A stretch of DNA of 11,213 bases from Oligoflexia bacterium (GTDB lineage Bacteria; Myxococcota_A; UBA796; UBA2385): assembly GCA_013152105.1 (NCBI GenBank), contig JAADHA010000464.1, positions 1 through 11,213 on the forward strand, in the 5' to 3' direction. The translations under genes were made by a program, and so were the position numbers. This document shows, in pieces, positions 6,207 through 11,213 of this stretch; the stretch's first letter is position 1, and the number at the start of each line of letters is the position of its first letter. The notes under the pieces were generated by a model. The model was not told where the DNA came from and did not search any database. It saw only the letters and a list, made by a program, of their open reading frames with translations.

Positions 6207-6977
6207 TCAGCGCTTGAGTGCCTGGAGTGAGAAGATGTTGCTGGGGATCTCGGTGTCGAAGTCGATGTCCAGGTAGGTCAGGCGAGTGAATTCATCGGGT
6301 TTATCAGCCGGTAGCAGCGTCATCGTCATCGGGACCTGGCGGCCCTGAACGTCCTGGATGTCCGTGAAGAGCATCGTGCGGACCAGCGTCCCTTTCTCAT
6401 CGAAGTACTCGATCTTCGTCGGCAGCTTGTCGATGTTGATCGCCAGCAGAACCTTGCCCCAGACCACCGGGGCGTCCGGCTTGGCCGTCAGCTCGATGAG
6501 CCACTGGCCGGTGCCGTCTGCGGCCGGCTTCTGGGTGATGACCCCGTCGAAGTCCTCGGACATACGGGACTCTTTCACCAGATCGTCGTTGGTGAAGTGG
6601 CTGCCCATCCAGCTTCCACCCATCATGCCCGCGGGCACCTTCATCGTGCGGTCGACCTTGGGCAGGTAGTTCCAGATGTTGTTCCCGACCATCAGGGTCG
6701 AGACGCCGGCGTCCTTGGCGGGCGCCGTGATGCGGATCAGGGTCTTGTCGGTGCCCTCGGCCCAGGTCTCCATCTTCATCGTCCGCTCGTAGTGGGCGGT
6801 CTTGACCTGCATTTCCAGGGTGGCGTGGCTGTGGTCGCCGCGCTGGACATCGTCAGCCGCGTCGAGCAGCTCGGTGATGCTGGGGTCACTGGCGGCGGTC
6901 TCTGCGGTGGTCTCTGCGGCCGAGGCAGAGGTAGCAGTCAGGAACAGGCCCAGCAGGGCCACATTGAGGAGCCTCAT
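6207..6977 (-). CDS. LolA-like periplasmic outer-membrane lipoprotein-sorting protein (COG2834 type)
   Basis: A 256-aa protein with a Sec signal peptide (MRLLNVALLGLFLTATSASA, cleavage after residue 20) and no lipobox cysteine, so a soluble periplasmic protein. The mature region has the beta-rich LolA-fold pattern and the hallmark of the COG2834/LolA_like family: GNNIWNYLPKVDRTMKVP (98-115) followed by MMGGSWMGSHFTNDDLVKES (118-137). LolA carries lipoproteins from the inner to the outer membrane in a hydrophobic cavity; members of this particular family usually sit beside MMPL or FtsX-type transporters and may carry lipids instead. The start has GGAG 5 nt upstream of ATG 6977, and ATGA overlaps the stop of a 26-codon leader ORF. 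It heads the five-gene operon, and a candidate promoter lies at 7130-7158. A duplicated GGTCTCTGCGG (about 6898-6920) encodes an Ala/Glu/Thr linker after the signal peptide. Family very likely, cargo unknown. Confidence 0.88.
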   Translation of the reverse strand: MRLLNVALLGLFLTATSASAAETTAETAASDPSITELLDAADDVQRGDHSHATLEMQVKTAHYERTMKMETWAEGTDKTLIRITAPAKDAGVSTLMVGNNIWNYLPKVDRTMKVPAGMMGGSWMGSHFTNDDLVKESRMSEDFDGVITQKPAADGTGQWLIELTAKPDAPVVWGKVLLAINIDKLPTKIEYFDEKGTLVRTMLFTDIQDVQGRQVPMTMTLLPADKPDEFTRLTYLDIDFDTEIPSNIFSLQALKR

Positions 6978-7054
6978 CGCTTCTCCCTTTGGGTGCGCCA
7001 GCGCTGAAGCAGGGCTGGCATCTCGTGTTCGACGAAGGCGAAGAGGTCGCGCAT
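6974..7054 (-). CDS. Possible 26-aa leader ORF coupled to the LolA-like gene
   Basis: The ATG at 7054 opens a 26-codon frame (MRDLFAFVEHEMPALLQRWR to REKR) whose TGA overlaps the ATG of the LolA-like gene as ATGA. Nearly all codons end in G or C, like the real genes here, and the peptide looks amphipathic. The frame stays open back to a TGA at 7096-7094, and a TTG start at 7063 is also possible. No good Shine-Dalgarno precedes it. It could be a real small protein, a coupling leader, or the 3' remnant of a lost upstream gene such as a regulator. A second 13-codon ORF (GTG 7097 to 7056) precedes it in another frame, so an old frameshift is conceivable. Uncertain. Confidence 0.35.
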   Translation of the reverse strand: MRDLFAFVEHEMPALLQRWRTQREKR

Positions 7055-7125
7055 TTCACGCAAGCGCTCGGTCGCGCTGGAGGTCGCCTTGGCTCACCCG
7101 CGCCTCGCTGATACTCTTGTCGGAA

Positions 7126-7145
7126 CATTCAGATATGTCTGTATG
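7126..7145. promoter_or_regulatory. 20-bp operator-like dyad between divergent genes
   Basis: CATTCAGA (7126-7133) and TCTGTATG (7138-7145) form 8-bp arms with one mismatch around a TATG centre. The dyad sits in a locally AT-rich patch of an otherwise GC-rich intergenic region, between the divergent transport operon and the RDD gene. It covers the proposed -10 box of the minus-strand promoter and overlaps a TATGAT (7142-7147) that could serve the plus strand. Size and spacing fit a TetR- or MarR-type homodimer site; no such regulator gene is in the window. Confidence 0.45.
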
Positions 7146-7158
7146 ATGAGATAGTCAA
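7130..7158 (-). promoter_or_regulatory. Candidate sigma-70-type promoter for the LolA-like/ABC operon
   Basis: On the minus strand, TTGACT (7158-7153, five of six to TTGACA) is followed by a 17-nt spacer and TATCTG (7135-7130, only the TAT part matching). Transcription would start near 7123, giving a leader of about 145 nt before ATG 6977 that includes the small leader ORF. The spacing is ideal and the patch AT-rich, but the -10 is poor. Confidence 0.35.
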
Positions 7159-7169
7159 GTACGTTGCGA

Positions 7170-7214
7170 CACAAGCTCCTGGCGGGAAGTCCAGGCCGGA
7201 GTGATTAGCTTGTG
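7170..7214 (+). other. Nested hairpin in the RDD gene leader
   Basis: Perfect 8-bp outer arms CACAAGCT (7170-7177) and AGCTTGTG (7207-7214) enclose an inner stem CCTGG (7178-7182) / CCAGG (7191-7195) stacked directly on the 5' outer arm, with an 8-nt loop and an 11-nt bulge on the 3' side. The structure ends 13 nt before the AGGAG ribosome site (7228-7232) of the RDD gene. It could be a structured 5' UTR element or a protein-binding dyad. No known riboswitch consensus is recognised. Confidence 0.4.
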
Positions 7215-7237
7215 CATGTGTGGAACCAGGAGACACC

Positions 7238-7813
7238 GTGGCCGACGCCGTCTGTGCTCGCTGTGGCCTGTCAGTAGACGGAGCGGTCGACTGCCCCTCC
7301 GGCTACCCGGCGGGCTGTGCCCTCAAGGCGGCGATGGCGCTGCCTGGATCTGCGGTGCCAGACCGAGCACTGCATGCCCAGCCTGTGACCGCCCGGCTGT
7401 CCGGGGCGTTGGCCGAGGGGGGTGTCCTGGTCGGCTTGGAGCTTGCTGGCTTGCTGGCCAGCCCCTTCTCGATGGGTGCCGCGGGCATGTTCACCAGCGC
7501 CGTGGCCATGATCTACACCGCCCTCCGAGACCTGCGTGGGGGGCGTTATCGCCTGCGCTCCCGCTCGCACGGTGCTCTGGTGGTGGATGTGGTGACAGGG
7601 CAGCCCGCTTCGGAGACCCAGGCGCTTCGGCGCAACCTGCCCCTGGTGGTGGCGTGGTCCCTGGCGGTCTTGCCCGATCCCTTTGGGCTGCTGGGGTGGA
7701 TGGCGGTCGGTTTCCTGGTGGCGGTGGACGCGATGCTGGTCCTGGTGCGCCGAGATGGACGCCGACTGGGTGATCTGCTCGCCGGAACCCAGGTGGTTTC
7801 GGGACCGGACTGA
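7238..7813 (+). CDS. RDD-family membrane protein with N-terminal Cys cluster
   Basis: A 191-aa protein. GTG 7238 is chosen over GTG 7220 because AGGAG (7228-7232) lies 5 nt before it and would otherwise be inside the gene. The first 27 residues hold four cysteines (C6, C9, C19, C27; CARCG start), which resembles a small zinc ribbon. An RDD domain follows: TM1 at about 58-80, TM2 near 82-98, an RDLRGGRYRLRS loop, a TM region at about 130-160, and the closing signature DGRRLGDLLAGTQVV (about 173-187). RDD proteins are small inner-membrane proteins of poorly known function; some act in ion homeostasis or transport. Fusion with a Cys-rich cap suggests metal binding or a cytoplasmic sensing head, but this is inference. 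It is divergent from the transport operon, has a structured leader, and converges on lnt with only 13 bp between stops. Family call good, function unknown. Confidence 0.8.
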   Translation: MADAVCARCGLSVDGAVDCPSGYPAGCALKAAMALPGSAVPDRALHAQPVTARLSGALAEGGVLVGLELAGLLASPFSMGAAGMFTSAVAMIYTALRDLRGGRYRLRSRSHGALVVDVVTGQPASETQALRRNLPLVVAWSLAVLPDPFGLLGWMAVGFLVAVDAMLVLVRRDGRRLGDLLAGTQVVSGPD

Positions 7814-7826
7814 GTGGTCGCCTGAA

Positions 7827-9563
7827 TCAGGCGGCGGTCTGCTTCGTTCCTGTTTCGCCCTGGCGTCTCCTGCCCCACACCACGAAGCCCACGGCCCCCG
7901 CGACGCAGAGCCATCCGAAGATCCAGCCCCCTCGACTGTAGATCGTTGTGAAGCGGCGGATCCGCATGGGCACGACCTTGGCCACTTCTGTGAAGGGCTT
8001 CGTCTCGTACAGGATGTCACCCGAGGGTTCGACCACCCACGAGACCCCGGTGTAGGCGATGCGCAGCATGGGGCGGCCGAGCTGGATTGTCTGCACTGCC
8101 GTCAACATCGCGTGCTGGTGGGGGCTGGCGGTGTCCCCGAACCACCCGTCATTGGTGATGTTGACGAAGAAGTCGGCCGTGGTCTCTGGCGTGTCGCCAC
8201 CGGCCAGCAGGCGCATGGTGGACTGGAGGATCGCCTCGTAGCAGATCGGCGTGGTGTAGCGCAGGGTCTGGCCCTTCTTGGTGTCCACCTCGAAGAAGAA
8301 CGGAGCGGTGCCGGCCTGGAAGTCGCCCGGCCCCTCGATGATGTGCTTGAGGAAGGGAAAGGTGTCAGACAGCGGGATGTACTCGCCGAAGGGCAGGGGC
8401 ACCATCTTGTCGTAGCGACCCTCGATCTCACCCGTCTTGTCGAACACGTAGAGGCTGTTGTGGGCGATGTACTCGGGTTCTTCGGGATGCTCGGGGCCGG
8501 CGGCCGGATTCTCCAGGATGGTTCCGCCGCCGATCAGCAGGTCGTAGTCGCCTTTTTGGGAGAAGTCCTGAAACACCCTGCCGATGGGCTTCTTCTTCAG
8601 GGCGTCGAGCAGCTTGGGGTTGTTTGCCGACAGGACCCCGATATCTTTCGGGAATTCAAGCATCGGCAGTACGCGGTCGCGGGCCAGGCGCCGGGTCAGG
8701 ATCTTGAGGCTGCGCTTGCTGAGCAGATCGAAGGTGCGAGGTTCGGTGGGGTTGAAGGCGATGGCCCCCTCGGGCCAGATGACCAGATCGGGGTGCTGGT
8801 CGGCGATCTTGGCTGTGAGGCGCGACCACTCGAAGAATCCCTCCCATGGAGACTCGACCATGCGCTGCTCCATGGTCACGCTCTGCTGGAGGATGGCGAC
8901 CCGAAGCTCGGGCGCGTCCTTCAGGGCGGCGTCCAGTTTCGCGTGCCGCCAGGTTCCAAAGGCCAGGTTTGCCACGATCAGCAGGGCCGTCAGCGCGGCG
9001 GCTTTCAGGGGGAGGGCGCGGCGCTGTGTGGCGGCGAAGAGGGTCTCAGCCAGGACGCTGTTGACCAGCATGATGAGAAAGCTGACCCCCATCACGCCGG
9101 TGACGCTGACCAACTGGAACATCGCCGGTACCCGGTACTGGCTGACCCCCTGGTAGTAGGGAAAGAGGACGGGAAATGCCTGTTCGCCGGCGACGACGAC
9201 GACCGGCAGGGCCAACATCCACCAGCCACCCAGGCGCCTGCGCAGCCAGGGCATGAGCCCCATCAGACCGTAGGACAGCGAAAACACCGTCGTGGTCAGC
9301 AGGTGGATCGCGAAGGCGGCCAGCCAAGGCAGGCTGCTGAAGCGCTGCATGGTTTCGATCAGCCACCAGAAGATCAGCAGGTTCCCAAACCAGCCAGTCG
9401 CGTAGGCCAGCAGGATTCCGCGTCGCAGGCTGAGGCCACGCAGGCACCAGAACAGCGGCAGGAAGGCCACCCAGTGTAGCCAGTTCAGGTTCATCGGCGC
9501 CGAGATGAAGGGCAGGGCGAGCCCGGTCAGCAGCGCGGGAGCGAGGCGTAGCGCTGTCTTCAT
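7827..9563 (-). CDS. lnt: Apolipoprotein N-acyltransferase (Lnt)
   Basis: A 578-aa integral membrane enzyme of the nitrilase superfamily that N-acylates the lipid-modified cysteine of apolipoproteins, the last step of lipoprotein maturation in Gram-negatives, acting at the periplasmic face of the inner membrane. Multiple TM helices fill residues about 5-205, the nitrilase domain about 215-530, and a final TM helix about 545-565. The Glu-Lys-Cys triad is visible: Glu265 (VIWPEGA), Lys386 (RYDKMVPLPFGEYIP) and Cys441 (TPICYEA), followed by NITNDGWFGDTASPHQH. It is longer than the roughly 510 residues of E. coli Lnt; the Glu-to-Lys spacing is 121 residues against 68, so about 50 residues are inserted. 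ATG 9563 is preferred because it overlaps the upstream stop as ATGA and gives a normal MKTALR start; ATG 9581 would add six residues. Cotranscribed with an enoyl-CoA hydratase gene. Identification very secure. Confidence 0.95.
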   Translation of the reverse strand: MKTALRLAPALLTGLALPFISAPMNLNWLHWVAFLPLFWCLRGLSLRRGILLAYATGWFGNLLIFWWLIETMQRFSSLPWLAAFAIHLLTTTVFSLSYGLMGLMPWLRRRLGGWWMLALPVVVVAGEQAFPVLFPYYQGVSQYRVPAMFQLVSVTGVMGVSFLIMLVNSVLAETLFAATQRRALPLKAAALTALLIVANLAFGTWRHAKLDAALKDAPELRVAILQQSVTMEQRMVESPWEGFFEWSRLTAKIADQHPDLVIWPEGAIAFNPTEPRTFDLLSKRSLKILTRRLARDRVLPMLEFPKDIGVLSANNPKLLDALKKKPIGRVFQDFSQKGDYDLLIGGGTILENPAAGPEHPEEPEYIAHNSLYVFDKTGEIEGRYDKMVPLPFGEYIPLSDTFPFLKHIIEGPGDFQAGTAPFFFEVDTKKGQTLRYTTPICYEAILQSTMRLLAGGDTPETTADFFVNITNDGWFGDTASPHQHAMLTAVQTIQLGRPMLRIAYTGVSWVVEPSGDILYETKPFTEVAKVVPMRIRRFTTIYSRGGWIFGWLCVAGAVGFVVWGRRRQGETGTKQTAA

Positions 9564-10408
9564 TCCGCGCGGTCCCAGCATGGTGCCCGCTTCTCGGCAA
9601 AGGCCATGGTGCCCTCGCGCGGTTCGCCTGAGGTCAGGGCCCGGACCCCGGCTTCAGTCTCTATCGCCAGGGCCGCAGGCAGATCCAGCTCACCGACCCT
9701 GCGCAGCGTGGCCAGCGCGGCGCCGACCGCGACCGGGCCACCCAGGGCGATGTCGGCCGCCAGGCCCCGGGCTTCATCCAGGGCGGTGCCAGGCTCGCAG
9801 AGCAGGTCGACCATGCCGAGCTTTTGCGCCTGCGGCGCGTCGAACATCCTGCCGGTGGTGATGGCCAGGGCGGCGCGGGCCGGTCCTACCCGGCGGGTCA
9901 GCATGGTGGTGCCGCCGACATCGGGGACCATGCCGATGCGGACCTCGGGCAGGCCGACCCGCGACTGGTGGCTTGCGATGATCATGTCGCAGTGCAGCGC
10001 CAGTTCGTAGCCGCCGCCGGCCGCGACCCCCTCGATGGCGGCGATGGTCGGGACCGGCAGATCGGCGAGCGCTCGGGTGATCGCCTTGAGGTCCAGGATG
10101 ACGCTTCGGGCGGCGTCTTCGTCGCCGTCCATGATGGCCGGCAGGATGCGCTCAACCAGTGGATTGTCCGGCATCAGGTCCATGCCGGCACAGAAGTGGG
10201 GACCGCTGCCGGTGAGGATCAGGCTGCGGACATCGCCGTCCGGCGCGCAGCGGGCCGCGACCTGGGCGATGCGCTGGCCGAGCAGCTCCCACAGGGGCCC
10301 ATGCAGGGCATTGCGGCGGCGCAAGCGCTGGATGGTCAAGACCGCCACCCCCCCGCTGATGTCGAGGAGGATCGTGGCCTCTGTGGCTGCCGTGGGAGGG
10401 CCGGTCAT
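9560..10408 (-). CDS. Enoyl-CoA hydratase/isomerase family protein (crotonase fold)
   Basis: A 282-aa crotonase-superfamily protein. ATG 10408 has GGAG with a 5-nt spacer upstream. The CoA-binding/oxyanion-hole segment HFCAGMDL (71-78) and the second one at GVAAGGGYELALHCD (127-141) are intact. Both acids used by true hydratases are present: Glu135 (GGGYE, equivalent to rat Glu144) and Glu155 (LPEVRIG, equivalent to Glu164), so hydration of trans-2-enoyl-CoA is plausible. The C-terminus AFAEKRAPCW matches the usual family ending. Substrate chain length and pathway cannot be told; the superfamily also contains isomerases, dehalogenases and synthases. The stop overlaps the lnt start as ATGA, tying the two translationally. 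A fatty-acyl link between hydratase and acyltransferase is possible but unproven; the pairing may be chance. It is divergent from the gene at 10548. Confidence 0.9.
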   Translation of the reverse strand: MTGPPTAATEATILLDISGGVAVLTIQRLRRRNALHGPLWELLGQRIAQVAARCAPDGDVRSLILTGSGPHFCAGMDLMPDNPLVERILPAIMDGDEDAARSVILDLKAITRALADLPVPTIAAIEGVAAGGGYELALHCDMIIASHQSRVGLPEVRIGMVPDVGGTTMLTRRVGPARAALAITTGRMFDAPQAQKLGMVDLLCEPGTALDEARGLAADIALGGPVAVGAALATLRRVGELDLPAALAIETEAGVRALTSGEPREGTMAFAEKRAPCWDRAE

Positions 10409-10495
10409 GGAGTCTCCGTGTGCCGTGGGAGCGCGACGGGCCGTCCTAACCCCGCGACCGCTCAACCGGCTGAGGGAGCCGCTGAGCCGTTCTTC

Positions 10496-10521
10496 AGTCC
10501 ACAGGCCCTGGGGGCTGGACT
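10496..10521 (+). other. Hairpin upstream of the 10548 gene
   Basis: Outer arms AGTCCA (10496-10501) and TGGACT (10516-10521) and inner arms GCCC (10506-10509 region) and GGGC enclose a TGG loop, with a CAG bulge on the 5' side. The element ends 17 nt before the AGGAGG ribosome site of the following gene. No T run follows on either strand, so it is not a normal terminator. It could be an operator or a leader structure. Confidence 0.35.
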
Positions 10522-10547
10522 AGCTTGCGAGGGTCCAGGAGGTCACC

Positions 10548-11213
10548 GTGCACAGTCCACCCAGCCGCTCTCCACACATCATCCGGCGCCACCCCTTCCT
10601 ATTCGGTCTGGCCGCCTTCGTCGGCGTGTTCCTGGCAACCGGGTCGGCCCGGGGCGGCTGGTCGGGAGCCGCTTGGCGGGGGAGCCAGCCCAGGTCCGCC
10701 CAGGCCCTGTCCGAGCATGTCGACGCTGTGGTCCGCGACAGCCTGGCGTCCATGGAGGAGTCCGGTGGCGACGCGGGCCTGAGCCTGTCGGTGATGGGGA
10801 CGGCCCCCGGAGGGGCTCTCTTTGAGGGCGAGTGGACGTTCGCGACCTTCATGATGGCCGCGATCGGACAGGCCCAGATCGGGCTGGCTCACCCGGATCT
10901 GGCCGAGGTGCAGGCGGCACGCGCCAGTGACGCCATCGACGGGATGTTGCGCCCCGAGATCTGGGCTTTCGACACCCGGGCATGGGGCGAGGAGGCGCTG
11001 TGGAGTCTCGACCAGGATCGCCACGATCACGCCGTGCTTGGCTATGCCGGCGTCGCGCTGAGCATGGAGCGCCTGCTGGACCCGAACAACCGGCACGTCA
11101 CGACCGAAGACGCCGTGGCCGCCGCGCTGGCCCGGCGGCTGCGTGACCACCTGGTACTCCAACCCTACCCAGGCGAGAGCTCCCCGCCGGACATCGGTCT
11201 GGCGCTCGCCGCG
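10548..11213 (+). CDS. Uncharacterised membrane-anchored protein (partial, N-terminus only)
   Basis: The frame is open from GTG 10548 to the right edge (222 codons, no stop). The near-perfect AGGAGG (about 10537-10542) with a 5-nt spacer fixes the start, and codons are strongly G/C-ending. The N-terminus is basic (SPHIIRRHP) and followed by one hydrophobic helix (about 17-32) that could be a membrane anchor or an uncleaved signal. The rest looks like alternating helices: GEWTFATFMMAAIGQAQIGL (94-113), AIDGMLRPEIWAFDTRAWGE (129-148), HAVLGYAGVALSMERLLDP (161-179) and a YPGESSPPDIGLAL block (207-220). This pattern recalls alpha/alpha-toroid proteins of glycan- or terpene-type enzymes, where a YPGE-x-P-x-D segment is common. 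I cannot assign a family. The periplasmic side is the likely location. A possible hairpin lies just upstream. Confidence 0.6.
   Translation, partial: MHSPPSRSPHIIRRHPFLFGLAAFVGVFLATGSARGGWSGAAWRGSQPRSAQALSEHVDAVVRDSLASMEESGGDAGLSLSVMGTAPGGALFEGEWTFATFMMAAIGQAQIGLAHPDLAEVQAARASDAIDGMLRPEIWAFDTRAWGEEALWSLDQDRHDHAVLGYAGVALSMERLLDPNNRHVTTEDAVAAALARRLRDHLVLQPYPGESSPPDIGLALAA

Noticed and set aside
7220..7237. Upstream GTG for the RDD gene at 7220
   Set aside because: It lies upstream of, and would swallow, the AGGAG ribosome site that fits GTG 7238.
7683..9479. 598-codon open frame on the plus strand
   Set aside because: Antisense to lnt, whose catalytic triad and membrane helices are unmistakable; the plus frame is His/Gln/Asp-rich with no domain and also runs through the RDD gene in another frame.
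9564..9581. Upstream ATG for lnt at 9581
   Set aside because: Would add MLGPRG and overlap the hydratase by 22 nt; ATG 9563 gives the common ATGA overlap. Not excluded.
10525..10782. 85-codon frame on the plus strand within the right-edge gene
   Set aside because: Alternative frame of the 10548 gene, which has AGGAGG at ideal spacing and stays open to the window edge.

Overview
The window is high-GC DNA with a strong G/C bias at third codon positions and several GTG starts. It encodes a diderm envelope toolkit: apolipoprotein N-acyltransferase, a LolA-type periplasmic carrier, Lol/MacB-type ABC parts, an outer-membrane beta-barrel and an ExbB/TolQ/MotA channel subunit. Together with the small Cys- and Pro/Gly-rich lipoprotein-like gene, this fits a Gram-negative of Myxococcota/Deltaproteobacteria type. 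That placement is inference from gene content; no rRNA or other marker gene is present. I see no insertion sequence, CRISPR array, tRNA or phage gene.

Layout. (1) 1-307 (-): the N-terminal part of an ExbB/TolQ/MotA-family proton channel subunit, cut by the window edge. (2) 438-905 (+): a small putative lipoprotein with a Cys-rich domain and a GPPPGE-repeat tail. It is followed by a gene-free stretch (906-1154) holding two hairpins, one a convincing intrinsic terminator. (3) 1155-1529 (-): a stand-alone CheY-like response regulator. (4) 6977 to 1637 (-): a compact five-gene operon in the order LolA-like periplasmic protein, FtsX/LolC-type permease, second permease, LolD-like ATPase, outer-membrane beta-barrel. 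Junctions are 82, 9, 8 and 1 nt. A tiny ORF in the leader overlaps the first gene by ATGA. (5) 7238-7813 (+): an RDD-family membrane protein with an N-terminal Cys cluster, divergent from the operon. The shared intergenic region has a 20-bp operator-like dyad over a candidate promoter and a nested hairpin in the RDD leader. (6) 10408 to 7827 (-): an enoyl-CoA hydratase gene overlapping lnt by ATGA; lnt converges on the RDD gene. (7) 10548-11213 (+): the N-terminal part of an uncharacterised membrane-anchored protein, cut by the window edge.

How it may work together. The five-gene operon can be read as one trans-envelope route: ATPase and two permeases extract a lipid or lipoprotein from the inner membrane, the LolA-like protein carries it across the periplasm, and the barrel receives or exports it. 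Lnt, which makes lipoproteins competent for Lol-type release, lies about 0.85 kb upstream in a separate transcription unit. The link to lipoprotein maturation is suggestive but rests on proximity. The barrel as terminal component and the two intergenic regulatory structures at 7126-7214 are the parts most worth following up.
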